Positions 16,567-24,484 of a stretch of DNA of 64,000 nt are shown here, one piece after another. The stretch's first letter is position 1; every line of letters starts with the position of its first letter. A program made the translations under genes and the position numbers. The stretch covers positions 558,001 to 622,000 of the forward strand of contig NZ_ATUZ01000011.1 in assembly GCF_000420465.1 (NCBI RefSeq), read 5' to 3'. Below the pieces are notes generated by a model. It was not told where the DNA came from. It did not search any database and saw only the letters and a list, made by a program, of their open reading frames with translations. Origin of the DNA: Desulfovibrio desulfuricans DSM 642 (GTDB taxonomy: Bacteria; Desulfobacterota; Desulfovibrionia; Desulfovibrionales; Desulfovibrionaceae).

Positions 16567-17189
16567 AAGCTCGCTACGATGACCTGGATGAATACATTGC
16601 CGATCTGAAGGCGGAAATTGCCCAGAACGAGCAGTGCGCTACCCATTACTACAATCTTGGTCTGGCCCTGCTGACCAAGCGCGACTTTGTGGCTGCTGAA
16701 GAAGCCCTGCTGAACGCGGTGCGCAATTCGCCGCATCTGGCGGAAGCCTATGTGCAGCTGGGCGGCATCTGCCTTGAACGCGGCGACCTTGACGGCTGCC
16801 TGCGCTACAATGAGGAAGCTGCCAACTGCCGCGCCAAATTCCCAGTGCCGTGGGGCAACATTGCCTTTGTGCACCTGCAACGCGGCGAACCGGACAAGGC
16901 CATCACGGCCCTGAACAAGGCCCTCAAGTGGGATCCCACCTTTGTGCAGGCCCGGAATGCGCTTTCCACCGCCTATTATATGAAGGGCGACTTTGCGGCT
17001 TGCGAAACAGCCTGCAAGGAAGTGATCAAGCAGCAGCCCGGTTTTGCCCCGGCCTGGAACAATCTGGCGCTGGCGCAGTTTGAAATGGAACAGTATGCCG
17101 ACGCCGCAGAATCCGCCAAAAAGGCGCAGGCTCTGGGCTTTGAAGTGCCGGAAGGCTTTCTTGAAGAGCTTAAGGCCAAGGGCGTCTAA
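16563..17189 (+). CDS. Tetratricopeptide repeat protein
   Basis: This 208-residue soluble protein is made almost entirely of TPR units. About four and a half repeats can be read (around residues 24-57, 58-91, 92-125, 126-160 and 161-190), with the usual A/G/Y pattern, for example HYYNLGLALLTKRDFVAAEE. Such proteins act as scaffolds for other proteins. It overlaps the preceding gene by 4 bases (ATGA) and ends the three-gene operon, followed by a strong terminator at 17213. The likely partners are the two upstream gene products. Confidence 0.88.
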   Translation: MKARYDDLDEYIADLKAEIAQNEQCATHYYNLGLALLTKRDFVAAEEALLNAVRNSPHLAEAYVQLGGICLERGDLDGCLRYNEEAANCRAKFPVPWGNIAFVHLQRGEPDKAITALNKALKWDPTFVQARNALSTAYYMKGDFAACETACKEVIKQQPGFAPAWNNLALAQFEMEQYADAAESAKKAQALGFEVPEGFLEELKAKGV

Positions 17190-17212
17190 CTCGCACCCTG
17201 TGCAATAAATGT

Positions 17213-17256
17213 CAGTCAGGGCCGCTGGAGAAATCCGGCGGCCCTGACTGTTTTTT
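17213..17256 (+). terminator. Terminator after the TPR operon
   Basis: A perfect 13-bp stem (17213-17225 with 17238-17250) is followed directly by six T. Confidence 0.95.
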
Positions 17257-17292
17257 GGGGGGCCTGGTAAGGGATAACGTCGGCAATGCAAA

Positions 17293-17327
17293 ACAAAAAG
17301 CCCACCGGGCATATGCCAGCGGGCCTT
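17293..17327 (-). terminator. Terminator after yigZ on the minus strand
   Basis: Read on the minus strand, a 9-bp stem with two G-U pairs closes a short loop and is followed by TTTTTGTTTTG. It lies just after the yigZ stop. Confidence 0.8.
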
Positions 17328-17348
17328 TGAACGCACAAAAATATTGTC

Positions 17349-17987
17349 TCAGGCGGTGTCGCTGTCCGTAAGATTACTGCACCGGGCCGCGCCATTGCTC
17401 ACGCCCGCCAGCGCGATCTGAAAGGCCTCCACGTGTTCGGCGGGCAATCGCAGTTGCAATCTGGCCTCAGCCTGATAGTCTTCACTTTCAAGGCGGGCTT
17501 CGTAGGTTGGCAACATGCGGCGCAGGGCATCAAGGTGCGCGTAGGCAACGGTAAGCTGCAAACTGGTTTCCGGCACGCGCTGCCTCACGGGCAGGTCGGC
17601 CAGATTTTCGCGCACACTGTCCTGATAGGCCCGCACAAGACCGCCTGTGCCAAGCTTGACCCCGCCAAACCAGCGGCTCACCACCACGCACAATTCGCCG
17701 ATGCCGCTGTGCAGCACAATTTGCAGCATGGGCCTGCCAGCAGTGCCGTGGGGTTCTCCATCATCTGACGAGCCGATCTGCGCAGTATTTCCCGGCGCGC
17801 CAGCGGCATATGCCCAGCAGTTGTGCGTTGCATCGGCGCGCTGCCGGCGTACCTGTTCCACAAAGGCCCGCGCTGTTGCCGCATCCGGCGTATGGGCGCA
17901 CTGGGCCAGAAAGCGGCTGCGGCGGATAACGATTTCTGTGCAGTGCGGGTGTTGCGGCGCAACATCAGGCACGGCATAGCGCGTCAT
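17349..17987 (-). CDS. yigZ: YigZ/IMPACT-family protein
   Basis: This 212-residue protein matches the YigZ (UPF0029/IMPACT) family. The N-terminal IMPACT domain shows RSRFLAQ, the ATHNCWAYAAG block, SSDDGEPHGTAGRPML and VVVSRWFGGVKLGTGGLVRAY, all strongly conserved in the family. A ferredoxin-like C-terminal DUF1949 domain follows. In eukaryotes, IMPACT regulates translation stress signalling; the bacterial role is not settled. The start overlaps the stop of the cupin gene by 4 bases, so the pair is translationally coupled. Confidence 0.92.
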   Translation of the reverse strand: MTRYAVPDVAPQHPHCTEIVIRRSRFLAQCAHTPDAATARAFVEQVRRQRADATHNCWAYAAGAPGNTAQIGSSDDGEPHGTAGRPMLQIVLHSGIGELCVVVSRWFGGVKLGTGGLVRAYQDSVRENLADLPVRQRVPETSLQLTVAYAHLDALRRMLPTYEARLESEDYQAEARLQLRLPAEHVEAFQIALAGVSNGAARCSNLTDSDTA

Positions 17988-18532
17988 TCGTCGTCACCGC
18001 ATCTTCTACAGGCGGCGCGCTGGGCGTCGTTCAGAGGCGGGCAGAATTCGCGTATGCAGTCTTTTGCATTGGGGTAGCGCAGGGTCAGCTCTTCCGGCTG
18101 GCCGAGGCGCAGGTCTTCCATGTCAAAGCCCGGTGAAACCGTGCAGCCCACAAGCGCAAACTCGCTGCCTGGCGCAGGCGTTGCGCCAAACCAGCAGCCG
18201 CCGGGAATGGTAAACTGCACGTGTTGCCCCGCCATAATATTCGGGCCAAGGATCACTTCGCGCGGTTGCCCGTGGGTATCAATACAGGCCAGGCGCAAGG
18301 GGCCGCCAAGGTGGAAATGCCACAGTTCATCCTGCCTGATGCGGTGCAAACGCGAATATTGCCCCTGCTCAAGCAGAAAAAGAATGGCTGTTGATACGGG
18401 TCTTGGCCCTATAAAACCACAGGGCATTTCATCCGCCGTAAGAATTTGCGGAGCTTCGTATGTGCGGTGATAGAACCCCCCTTCGGGGTGGGGCCGCATG
18501 CCGAAATAGGATATGATTTCTTGGGCGTTCAT
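17984..18532 (-). CDS. Cupin-fold protein of the DUF985 family
   Basis: This 182-residue protein belongs to the DUF985 cupin family (YML079w-like). Visible family traits are the start MNAQEIISYFGMRPHPEGGFY, the conserved IRQDELWHFHLGGPL strand with metal-site-like His residues, and the GCWFGATPAPGSEFALVGCTVSPGFD block. Cupins of this type have a sugar-epimerase-like fold but no assigned reaction. It is first in a coupled pair with yigZ. The C terminus carries a short Cys-rich tail (AACRRCGDDE). Confidence 0.88.
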   Translation of the reverse strand: MNAQEIISYFGMRPHPEGGFYHRTYEAPQILTADEMPCGFIGPRPVSTAILFLLEQGQYSRLHRIRQDELWHFHLGGPLRLACIDTHGQPREVILGPNIMAGQHVQFTIPGGCWFGATPAPGSEFALVGCTVSPGFDMEDLRLGQPEELTLRYPNAKDCIREFCPPLNDAQRAACRRCGDDE

Positions 18533-18608
18533 AGGTTCCTTTTAGCTTGTCATAGCGTTCTGCGCAACGGTATCAAGGGCTAAAGGGCGGGCCTGTAAAA
18601 ATAATTTT

Positions 18609-18629
18609 TTGTAAAAAACTGCTTTACAA
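18609..18629 (+). promoter_or_regulatory. Operator-like palindrome 1 upstream of rubrerythrin
   Basis: TTGTAAA, 7 bases, TTTACAA forms a perfect 21-base dyad 69 bases before the rubrerythrin start. The shape suits a homodimeric regulator; which one is not known. Confidence 0.5.
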
Positions 18630-18648
18630 GGCAGCAAGAATTCTTTAA

Positions 18649-18665
18649 TCAGGAACTGTTCCTGA
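18649..18665 (+). promoter_or_regulatory. Operator-like palindrome 2 upstream of rubrerythrin
   Basis: TCAGGAA, CTG, TTCCTGA forms a perfect 17-base dyad 33 bases before the rubrerythrin start. It could be an operator or an mRNA leader hairpin. Confidence 0.5.
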
Positions 18666-18697
18666 TAAAAACAACAACTTCACCAAGGAGAATACCC

Positions 18698-19216
18698 ATG
18701 AGCACCACACAAGAAAATTTGATGGCGGCCTTTGCCGGCGAATCCCAGGCCAACCGCAAGTACCTTGCCTTTGCTGTCGCTGCCGACAAGGAAGGCATGC
18801 ACCAGGTTGCCAAGCTGTTCCGCGCTGCTGCGGCTGCTGAAACCGTTCACGCTCATGCCCACCTCAAGAATGCTGGCAAAATCGGCAACACCATGGCCAA
18901 CCTCAAGTCGGCCATCGAAGGTGAAACCTACGAATTCACCACCATGTACCCCGACATGATCAAGCAGGCCCAGGCCGAAGGCCAGAGCGCCGTTGCCAAG
19001 TATTTTGATTTTGCCAATCAGGTGGAAGAAATCCACGCCAAGCTCTACAAAAAGGCTCTGGAAAATCCCGCCGCTCTGCCCGCCACCGATTATTACGTGT
19101 GCAAGGTTTGCGGCTATACCCATGAAGGCCCCTGCGACGCGTGTCCTGTGTGCGGCGCCTGGCGGCATATCGCGGATAAAATCCGCATGACCGGGCTTGA
19201 CGCAGACTGGCAATAG
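18698..19216 (+). CDS. Rubrerythrin
   Basis: This 172-residue diiron protein reduces hydrogen peroxide in anaerobes. The four-helix part carries the carboxylate/His ligands (Glu in AGESQANRKY, Glu-x2-His in ETVHAHAH, Glu in EGETYEFTTMYP, Glu-x2-His in EEIHAKLY). The C-terminal rubredoxin-like FeS domain has Cys135, Cys138, Cys149 and Cys152 plus an extra Cys146. It is shorter than classic D. vulgaris rubrerythrin because the linker and rubredoxin loops are trimmed. A strong AAGGAG site precedes the ATG. The two palindromes upstream suggest tight, probably oxidant-linked, control. Confidence 0.93.
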   Translation: MSTTQENLMAAFAGESQANRKYLAFAVAADKEGMHQVAKLFRAAAAAETVHAHAHLKNAGKIGNTMANLKSAIEGETYEFTTMYPDMIKQAQAEGQSAVAKYFDFANQVEEIHAKLYKKALENPAALPATDYYVCKVCGYTHEGPCDACPVCGAWRHIADKIRMTGLDADWQ

Positions 19217-19545
19217 CCGTCCTGCCTGAAGGCCTGGCATGCCTTGATGCGCTCGATATGCGCCGGATGAAACTGATATGTTGATGCAGCAGTTTCCCCG
19301 GCGCATGTTGCATGGAGAGTGGGCAGGACTTCGGCGCATACGGAAAGGTGCGCGTCCGCACCTTGGCGGAGTGGCCTGCAAGGCGCAACACGCGCCTTTT
19401 TGATTTGCAATTTAGCATGAAAAGGGGCACTATCCGGCTGGTGCGCGGCCCCTCCATTGGCTGGCGTTGCAGCACCCCCTGCGTTGCGGCTTTTTGGGCT
19501 TGCGGCGCTGTGTTCGTTCATTACGTCCGCGTGGAGATCGTTGTT
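19217..19545. other. Gap between rubrerythrin and ctpA, with a hairpin at 19260-19304
   Basis: No gene is seen in these 329 bases. A two-part stem (GCGCCGG at 19260-19266 and AAACTG at 19270-19275 pair with CAGTTT at 19290-19295 and CCGGCGC at 19298-19304) could end rubrerythrin transcription, but no T-run follows. The frame of ctpA stays open through much of the gap without a good ribosome site. Confidence 0.5.
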
Positions 19546-20874
19546 ATGCGTCTTCTTGTCCGTCTTAGCCTTCTTGTGCTTCTGCTTGCCGTGGGCGGCG
19601 TGGTCGCCCTGCCGGGCGCACCCCAGTGCGCCGAAAAAAAGGAAACGTCCAAGGAAGCCCCCAGTAAGTTTGATGCGCTCAAGCGCTTCAGTCAGGTTCT
19701 TGATCTGGTGGAGCGTTATTACGTGCGTGATGTGACGCAGGGCGACCTTATCAATGGCGCGGTCAAAGGCATGCTCCAGGGCCTTGACCCGCACTCCACC
19801 TTTATGAACGCCGAAGAATACAAAGAAATGCAGGAGACCACCTCCGGCGAATTCTTTGGTATTGGCATAGAAATTTCCATGGAGAACGGTCAGGTTACAG
19901 TGGTGACTCCCATTGAGGACACCCCTGCGTACCGGGCCGGGCTCAAATCTGGCGATATTATTCTGTCCATCAACGGGCAGCCCGCGCAGGAACTCTCGTT
20001 GCAGGAAGTTGTTTCCCGCATTCGTGGCCCCAAGGGTTCGGAGGTGGAGCTTGCCATCCTGCACAGCGATGCCAAGGCTCCGCAGACTGTCCGCCTTGTG
20101 CGCGATGCCATTCCGCTTATCAGCGTGAAGTCCAAGAAGCTCGAGGACGGGTATTACTGGATTCGCCTCACGCGTTTTTCTGAGCGCACCACCGAAGAAC
20201 TGCGCGACGCTCTTAAGGCGGCAGAAAAGGAAACCAAGAATTCCGGCGGCATCAAGGGTATTGTGCTTGACCTGCGCAATAACCCCGGCGGGCTGCTTGA
20301 TCAGGCCGTGAGCGTTTCTGACACGTTCCTCGACAAGGGCGTCGTCGTTTCCATCAAGGGACGGCGCGACAATACTGACCGTGTGTACGAAGCCAAAAAG
20401 CAGGGCGATGATATCCACGCCCCCATGGTTGTGCTGATCAACGCCGGTTCCGCCTCCGCCTCTGAAATCGTGGCTGGCGCCCTGCGCGACCAGAAGCGCG
20501 CCCTCACAGTGGGTGAGCGTTCATTCGGCAAGGGATCCGTGCAGAACATCATCCCGCTCTCTGACGGCTCCGGCCTCAAGCTTACTGTTGCCCTGTACTA
20601 CACGCCCAGCGGCAGCTCCATTCAGGCCGAAGGCGTTGTGCCTGATGTGGAAGTGCCGTTTGAAGCCCCCCGCACGGACGACAAGGATAACTCCCGCCTT
20701 ATGGTGCGCGAGCAGGATCTGAACCGTCACATTGAAAACGGCAAGGATAAAAAATCTTCCAAGGCCAAGAACAGCAAGGAAGATGCCGCCGAGCAGCTCG
20801 CGCGCGACAACCAGTTGCGCATGGCCCTGCAAATGGTCAAGAGCCTCCCCAAGATGCGGGAAATCAGGAATTAA
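19546..20874 (+). CDS. ctpA: C-terminal processing peptidase (S41 family)
   Basis: This 442-residue secreted or periplasmic protease cuts proteins near their C termini. It has an N-terminal hydrophobic signal (LLVRLSLLVLLLAVGG), the SQVLDLVERYYV segment common in CtpA proteins, a PDZ domain (about residues 95-175, EFFGIGIEISMENGQ onward) and the S41 protease core. The catalytic Ser lies in INAGSASASEIVAGAL and the Lys in GERSFGKGSVQ. The C terminus is Lys/Asp-rich. The ATG at 19546 follows GGAG and begins the signal; upstream in-frame starts are unlikely. The gene order ctpA then a YibQ-like deacetylase is common in proteobacteria and points to peptidoglycan maintenance. Confidence 0.92.
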   Translation: MRLLVRLSLLVLLLAVGGVVALPGAPQCAEKKETSKEAPSKFDALKRFSQVLDLVERYYVRDVTQGDLINGAVKGMLQGLDPHSTFMNAEEYKEMQETTSGEFFGIGIEISMENGQVTVVTPIEDTPAYRAGLKSGDIILSINGQPAQELSLQEVVSRIRGPKGSEVELAILHSDAKAPQTVRLVRDAIPLISVKSKKLEDGYYWIRLTRFSERTTEELRDALKAAEKETKNSGGIKGIVLDLRNNPGGLLDQAVSVSDTFLDKGVVVSIKGRRDNTDRVYEAKKQGDDIHAPMVVLINAGSASASEIVAGALRDQKRALTVGERSFGKGSVQNIIPLSDGSGLKLTVALYYTPSGSSIQAEGVVPDVEVPFEAPRTDDKDNSRLMVREQDLNRHIENGKDKKSSKAKNSKEDAAEQLARDNQLRMALQMVKSLPKMREIRN

Positions 20875-20914
20875 CCCCGTAACCGCGTAAGGCGGGCGGG
20901 CAGGAATAAACAGG

Positions 20915-22339
20915 GTGTTGCCTTTGCGCGACACAAAGTTATCAGACAGCCTTCTGGCCGGATCCTTGCGGTTCGCCGGGGGGCTGTCTGCGTCTGCGCA
21001 GCTTGCCGTGGGCGGCCTGCTGTGGCTTATATGTAGCCTGGCCATATCCTGCTGGGTTTATTGGCAACTGGAAGCCCCGGCCCAGAAGCAGGAGGCTGCG
21101 TCGGGCGCGGCTTTGCCCTTTGCTGTTGCCCACAAATCCGCAGGCGCGCATGACAGCGGGCCGGGTTTTGACAGGGCGCTGGCTCTGGAAAGTGTGGACG
21201 CGTTGCTTGCGCGTACACTCCCGCTGGCCTTACCTCAGGCGCAGTGGCAGCAGCTCGCTTTGCAAGAAAATTTGTCTGTCGAAACATCGCAATTGCCCTC
21301 CGGGGCAACCATTCCTCCCATTCCCACCACTTCCGCAGGGCAGGCGGCATATGCCGCTACATATGCCAGCGCGGCGGATCTGCGGCAGTTCATCGTCAGC
21401 GGTCCATGCGCGCCACTGCGCCTTGGGCTGGCTCTGCTTCAGGGGCTGCGCGATCAAAATTCTGTTCTGGAAAGGGCAGGAGTGCGCGCCGAGGTGCACT
21501 GGACGCCGCAAGGAACGCTTGAAGTCCTACTCAATCATCTGGTATACTATGTTGTTAGCTTTCCTGGTCGGGAGGGGCAGCTTTCAGATTTGGCCCAACC
21601 ACTGCCGCCGGAGGCCCTGGCTATTGTCATTGATGACATGGGCCAGAGGCTCGAATCCGCAGAAGCTCTTGCCTCGTTGCCGTTTCCGGTGACTCTGGCC
21701 ATCTGGCCGAGGTCGCCGCATGCGCAGGAAACAGCCGGGATAGCGTTAACCCGTCGGCTTGATTGCCTGTTGCACCAGCCCATGGAGGCCCTGCCTCGGG
21801 CCTTGCATGGCAGGCCGGACCCTGGCCCCGGAGCGCTGCTCACCAGTATGAGCGCGCAGGAGGTGCAGACCGTGCTTGAGGAAAATCTGCGGATTTTGCC
21901 CTCGGTGATTGGCCTCAACAACCACATGGGGTCAGCTTTTACTGGCGATATTTCGCTGTGCAGAGCACTGTGCAGCATGCTTGGCGGGCGAGGGCTCGCC
22001 GTGCTCGACAGTGTGACGCGCCCAGACCCCCAGCTGGCACTTGCGGCCAGAGAGGCGGGGCTGGTCGGCCTTGCACGCGATGTTTTTCTGGATACGCGCC
22101 GCGACACTGCGGCTATTCTGTCTGCGCTGGACGCGGCGGCAGCCCGCGCCCGCGCTCAAGGCATGGCTGTGGCCATTGGCCATCCTTATCCTGAAACCCT
22201 GCGCGCTCTGCGCGACTGGCAGGACAAGGACGGCGTGGCGGTGGTGCCCTTGCGGCGCATACTCTGGAAACTGGCCCAGGACGGAGCCGCCGTTGCGGCG
22301 CGTTCTTGTCCTGCTAACAACAACATGGAAAAGGAGTAA
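20915..22339 (+). CDS. Divergent polysaccharide deacetylase family protein (YibQ-like)
   Basis: This 474-residue protein has an N-terminal membrane anchor (about residues 27-50), an Ala/Pro-rich linker region, and a C-terminal divergent polysaccharide deacetylase domain (about residues 225-455). The NodB-like landmarks are ALAIVIDDMGQ with the metal-site Asp pair, the LDCLLHQPMEA segment, LNNHMGSAFT and the late AVAIGHPYPETL motif. It starts at GTG 20915, nine bases after AGGAA. It lies directly after ctpA and 2 bases before ndk. The family occurs with CtpA and EnvC-like proteins; the substrate is not proven. Confidence 0.85.
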   Translation: MLPLRDTKLSDSLLAGSLRFAGGLSASAQLAVGGLLWLICSLAISCWVYWQLEAPAQKQEAASGAALPFAVAHKSAGAHDSGPGFDRALALESVDALLARTLPLALPQAQWQQLALQENLSVETSQLPSGATIPPIPTTSAGQAAYAATYASAADLRQFIVSGPCAPLRLGLALLQGLRDQNSVLERAGVRAEVHWTPQGTLEVLLNHLVYYVVSFPGREGQLSDLAQPLPPEALAIVIDDMGQRLESAEALASLPFPVTLAIWPRSPHAQETAGIALTRRLDCLLHQPMEALPRALHGRPDPGPGALLTSMSAQEVQTVLEENLRILPSVIGLNNHMGSAFTGDISLCRALCSMLGGRGLAVLDSVTRPDPQLALAAREAGLVGLARDVFLDTRRDTAAILSALDAAAARARAQGMAVAIGHPYPETLRALRDWQDKDGVAVVPLRRILWKLAQDGAAVAARSCPANNNMEKE

Positions 22340-22341
22340 GC

Positions 22342-22758
22342 ATGCAATCCACTTTCGCCATTATCAAGCCTGACGCAGTTTCGCGCAATCTGACCGGGGA
22401 AATTCTGGCTGCCATGGAAGCTTCCGGCCTCAAAATAGTGGCTCTCAAGCGCTTGCGCCTTTCCAAGGCCCAGGTTGCGGGCTTTTATGCCGTCCACAGC
22501 GAGCGCCCCTTTTTTGACAGCCTGACCGACTACATGTCTTCCGGCCCGGTGGTTTGCGTTGTATTGCGCGGCGAAGACGCGGTGCCCCGCTGGCGCGCCC
22601 TCATGGGGGCCACCAATCCGGCTCAGGCGGAGCCCGGCACCCTGCGTCACAAGTATGGCCAAAGCCTGGAAGCCAATGCTGTTCACGGCTCGGACGCCGC
22701 TGAAACCGCGGCTTTTGAAATAGGCTACTTCTTCAGCGGCCTGGAAATAACGGAGTAA
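22342..22758 (+). CDS. ndk: Nucleoside diphosphate kinase
   Basis: This 138-residue enzyme balances NTP pools by moving phosphate through a phospho-histidine. Family motifs are FAIIKPDAVSRN at the start and the active-site His115 in ANAVHGSDA. Length fits bacterial Ndk. A good AAAAGGAG site precedes the ATG, which lies 2 bases after the upstream stop, so it is probably co-transcribed with ctpA, the deacetylase gene and proC. Confidence 0.96.
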   Translation: MQSTFAIIKPDAVSRNLTGEILAAMEASGLKIVALKRLRLSKAQVAGFYAVHSERPFFDSLTDYMSSGPVVCVVLRGEDAVPRWRALMGATNPAQAEPGTLRHKYGQSLEANAVHGSDAAETAAFEIGYFFSGLEITE

Positions 22759-22762
22759 TATT

Positions 22763-23560
22763 ATGGCGCTCAAAATCGGCTGTGTCGGATGCGGCAACAT
22801 GGGCGGGGCCATCATGGCCGGGCTTGCCCGCAAGGGCGGCTACGAACTGTGCGGTTTCAACAGAACCGCTTCACGCATGCGCCCGCTTGAAGAGCTTGGC
22901 GTGCGTGTTATGGAAAGCCCCCAGGCCGTGGCGCAGGCCGCCGACGTGCTGGTGCTGGGCGTTAAACCCTATCAGGCGGCAGAGGTGCTTGCGCAGATGC
23001 GCCCAGAGCTGACAGCCGGGAAAACCCTGGTCTCCGTAGCTGCTGGCGTGAGCCTTCAGCGCCTCGCCGAGGCGGTTGAAGGGCGTTGCCCCGTGGTGCG
23101 CTGCATGCCCAACACCCCGGCCCTTGTGGGTATGGGTGTGTTCGCCCTCTGCTTTGACGATCCTGACCTGCCCGATACCAGCAAGGCCGACATTCAGGCT
23201 TTGTTCGGCGCGTTGGGCGTGTGCGTGGAACTGCCGGAAAGCAAGTTCACGGCGTTCACAGCTCTTATCGGGGCAGGGCCTGCCTATGTGTTTGCCATGA
23301 TGCAGGGGCTGGTGCAGGCTGGCGTTACCCTTGGTTTTCAGCATAAAGAATCGCGCGAGATGGTTACTGCCCTTTTTGGCGGATGCGCCAAAATGGCCGA
23401 GCAGAGCACCTCGCCCATCATGCAGTTGCGTGACGATGTCTGCTCCCCCGGCGGGGTGACTATCGCGGGCGTGAACGTGCTTGACCGCGCAGGCCTTGCA
23501 GGCCTGCTGGTGGAATCCGTGCTGGCCGCCAACGCGCGCGGCAAGGAAATGGAAAGCTGA
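22763..23560 (+). CDS. proC: Pyrroline-5-carboxylate reductase
   Basis: This 265-residue enzyme makes the last step of proline synthesis, reducing pyrroline-5-carboxylate with NAD(P)H. The dinucleotide fold starts with KIGCVGCGNMGGAIMAGL. ProC traits further on are RCMPNTPALVGMG, the IGAGPAYVFAMMQ helix and the C-terminal RDDVCSPGGVTIAGVNVLD signature. It lies 4 bases after ndk and ends a probable five-gene run, followed by a palindromic terminator. Confidence 0.95.
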   Translation: MALKIGCVGCGNMGGAIMAGLARKGGYELCGFNRTASRMRPLEELGVRVMESPQAVAQAADVLVLGVKPYQAAEVLAQMRPELTAGKTLVSVAAGVSLQRLAEAVEGRCPVVRCMPNTPALVGMGVFALCFDDPDLPDTSKADIQALFGALGVCVELPESKFTAFTALIGAGPAYVFAMMQGLVQAGVTLGFQHKESREMVTALFGGCAKMAEQSTSPIMQLRDDVCSPGGVTIAGVNVLDRAGLAGLLVESVLAANARGKEMES

Positions 23561-23617
23561 GCACCTGCTGCTGTTGGCCTGATGCTTACGGTTGCGCCTG
23601 ACAGGGCATGAAAATAA

Positions 23618-23650
23618 AAACCGGCTGTTGTTAACAACAGCCGGTTTCTC
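23618..23650 (+). terminator. Terminator after proC (perfect 30-bp palindrome)
   Basis: A 15-bp arm (23618-23632) meets its exact complement (23633-23647) with no spacer. A and T tracts at the two ends suit termination in both directions, serving proC and the facing AMIN-domain gene. Confidence 0.85.
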
Positions 23651-23703
23651 TGTCTGGGAGATATCTGATGATGCCGGGGCGGCGTGGGCCGCCCTGGAGT
23701 GCC

Positions 23704-24444
23704 CTAGTGATCCAGGCGGATGTCCAGGGTGTGCCCATCCTTTGAAAGCGTGAACTTGGGCTGAATCTTGCCCGTCAGGTCAATGACAATGCGTGTTTTG
23801 TCATCGCTCTTGCCAATGCGCACGTTGGTCACCGCAGGGTTCTTGGGTACGCCGGGCGCCTTGACCTGCCACTTGCCGTCCAGATCAATAACCAGACGTT
23901 CAGGGCCGCTGAGCTGCATATTTTTGTAGACAATGGGCGCAGCACCCACGAGGCGCACTGTTGCGCCCTTGTCGCGTGCAAGAACCACAAACTTGGTGAT
24001 GTTCTTGTGCTGCGGCGCGGCCTTGGCGGCTTTCTCCTTCGCGGGTTCTGCCGCTGGCGATGTCTTTTCCGTGACAGGGGTCACAGGTTTGGGCTGCACC
24101 ACTGGCTTGGCAACGGCTGGCTGGGGTTCGGCAGTGGCGGCGCTACTCGCCGGGGCGCTCTTTTCCTCCGGTTTAAGGCTGGGGATGGGCGCGCGGGCCG
24201 GGGCTTCGCTGCTGGCGTTGAGATCAGGAATGCCGCTCTGGGTCTGCGGGGGCAGATGCAGGGAAGGAGACGTGGCGGACTGGTTGCCAGCATCGGCGGG
24301 CGGGGCCGCATCCGGGGAGGTGACAGGCGCGATAATGCCTGCGGGGTTTGCTGGTTCAGGCTTGCGCATGCGTTCATTGAGCATGATAAGCGCCATGCCC
24401 AGAACACACACTGCCACAAGAAGACCGAGAATTACTTTGTTCAT
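23704..24444 (-). CDS. Membrane-anchored AMIN-domain protein
   Basis: This 246-residue protein has an N-terminal membrane anchor (about residues 4-22), a long Pro/Ala/Lys-rich linker (about 28-145) and a C-terminal AMIN domain (about 150-246; VRLVGAAPIVYKNMQLSGPERLVIDLDGKW through TRIVIDLTGKIQPKF). AMIN domains bind the cell wall or place amidases and secretins. No catalytic domain is attached here, so it is probably an adaptor. It is followed at its 5' side by the TPR gene at 24485, in the same direction. Confidence 0.83.
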   Translation of the reverse strand: MNKVILGLLVAVCVLGMALIMLNERMRKPEPANPAGIIAPVTSPDAAPPADAGNQSATSPSLHLPPQTQSGIPDLNASSEAPARAPIPSLKPEEKSAPASSAATAEPQPAVAKPVVQPKPVTPVTEKTSPAAEPAKEKAAKAAPQHKNITKFVVLARDKGATVRLVGAAPIVYKNMQLSGPERLVIDLDGKWQVKAPGVPKNPAVTNVRIGKSDDKTRIVIDLTGKIQPKFTLSKDGHTLDIRLDH

Positions 24445-24484
24445 GCCAAAAGGCTCCTGCCAATGACTTGGGTTGGAACAGCGC

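Noticed and set aside
19114..20418. A 434-codon minus-strand open frame across rubrerythrin and ctpA
   Set aside because: It crosses two clear genes on the other strand and has no recognisable motif.
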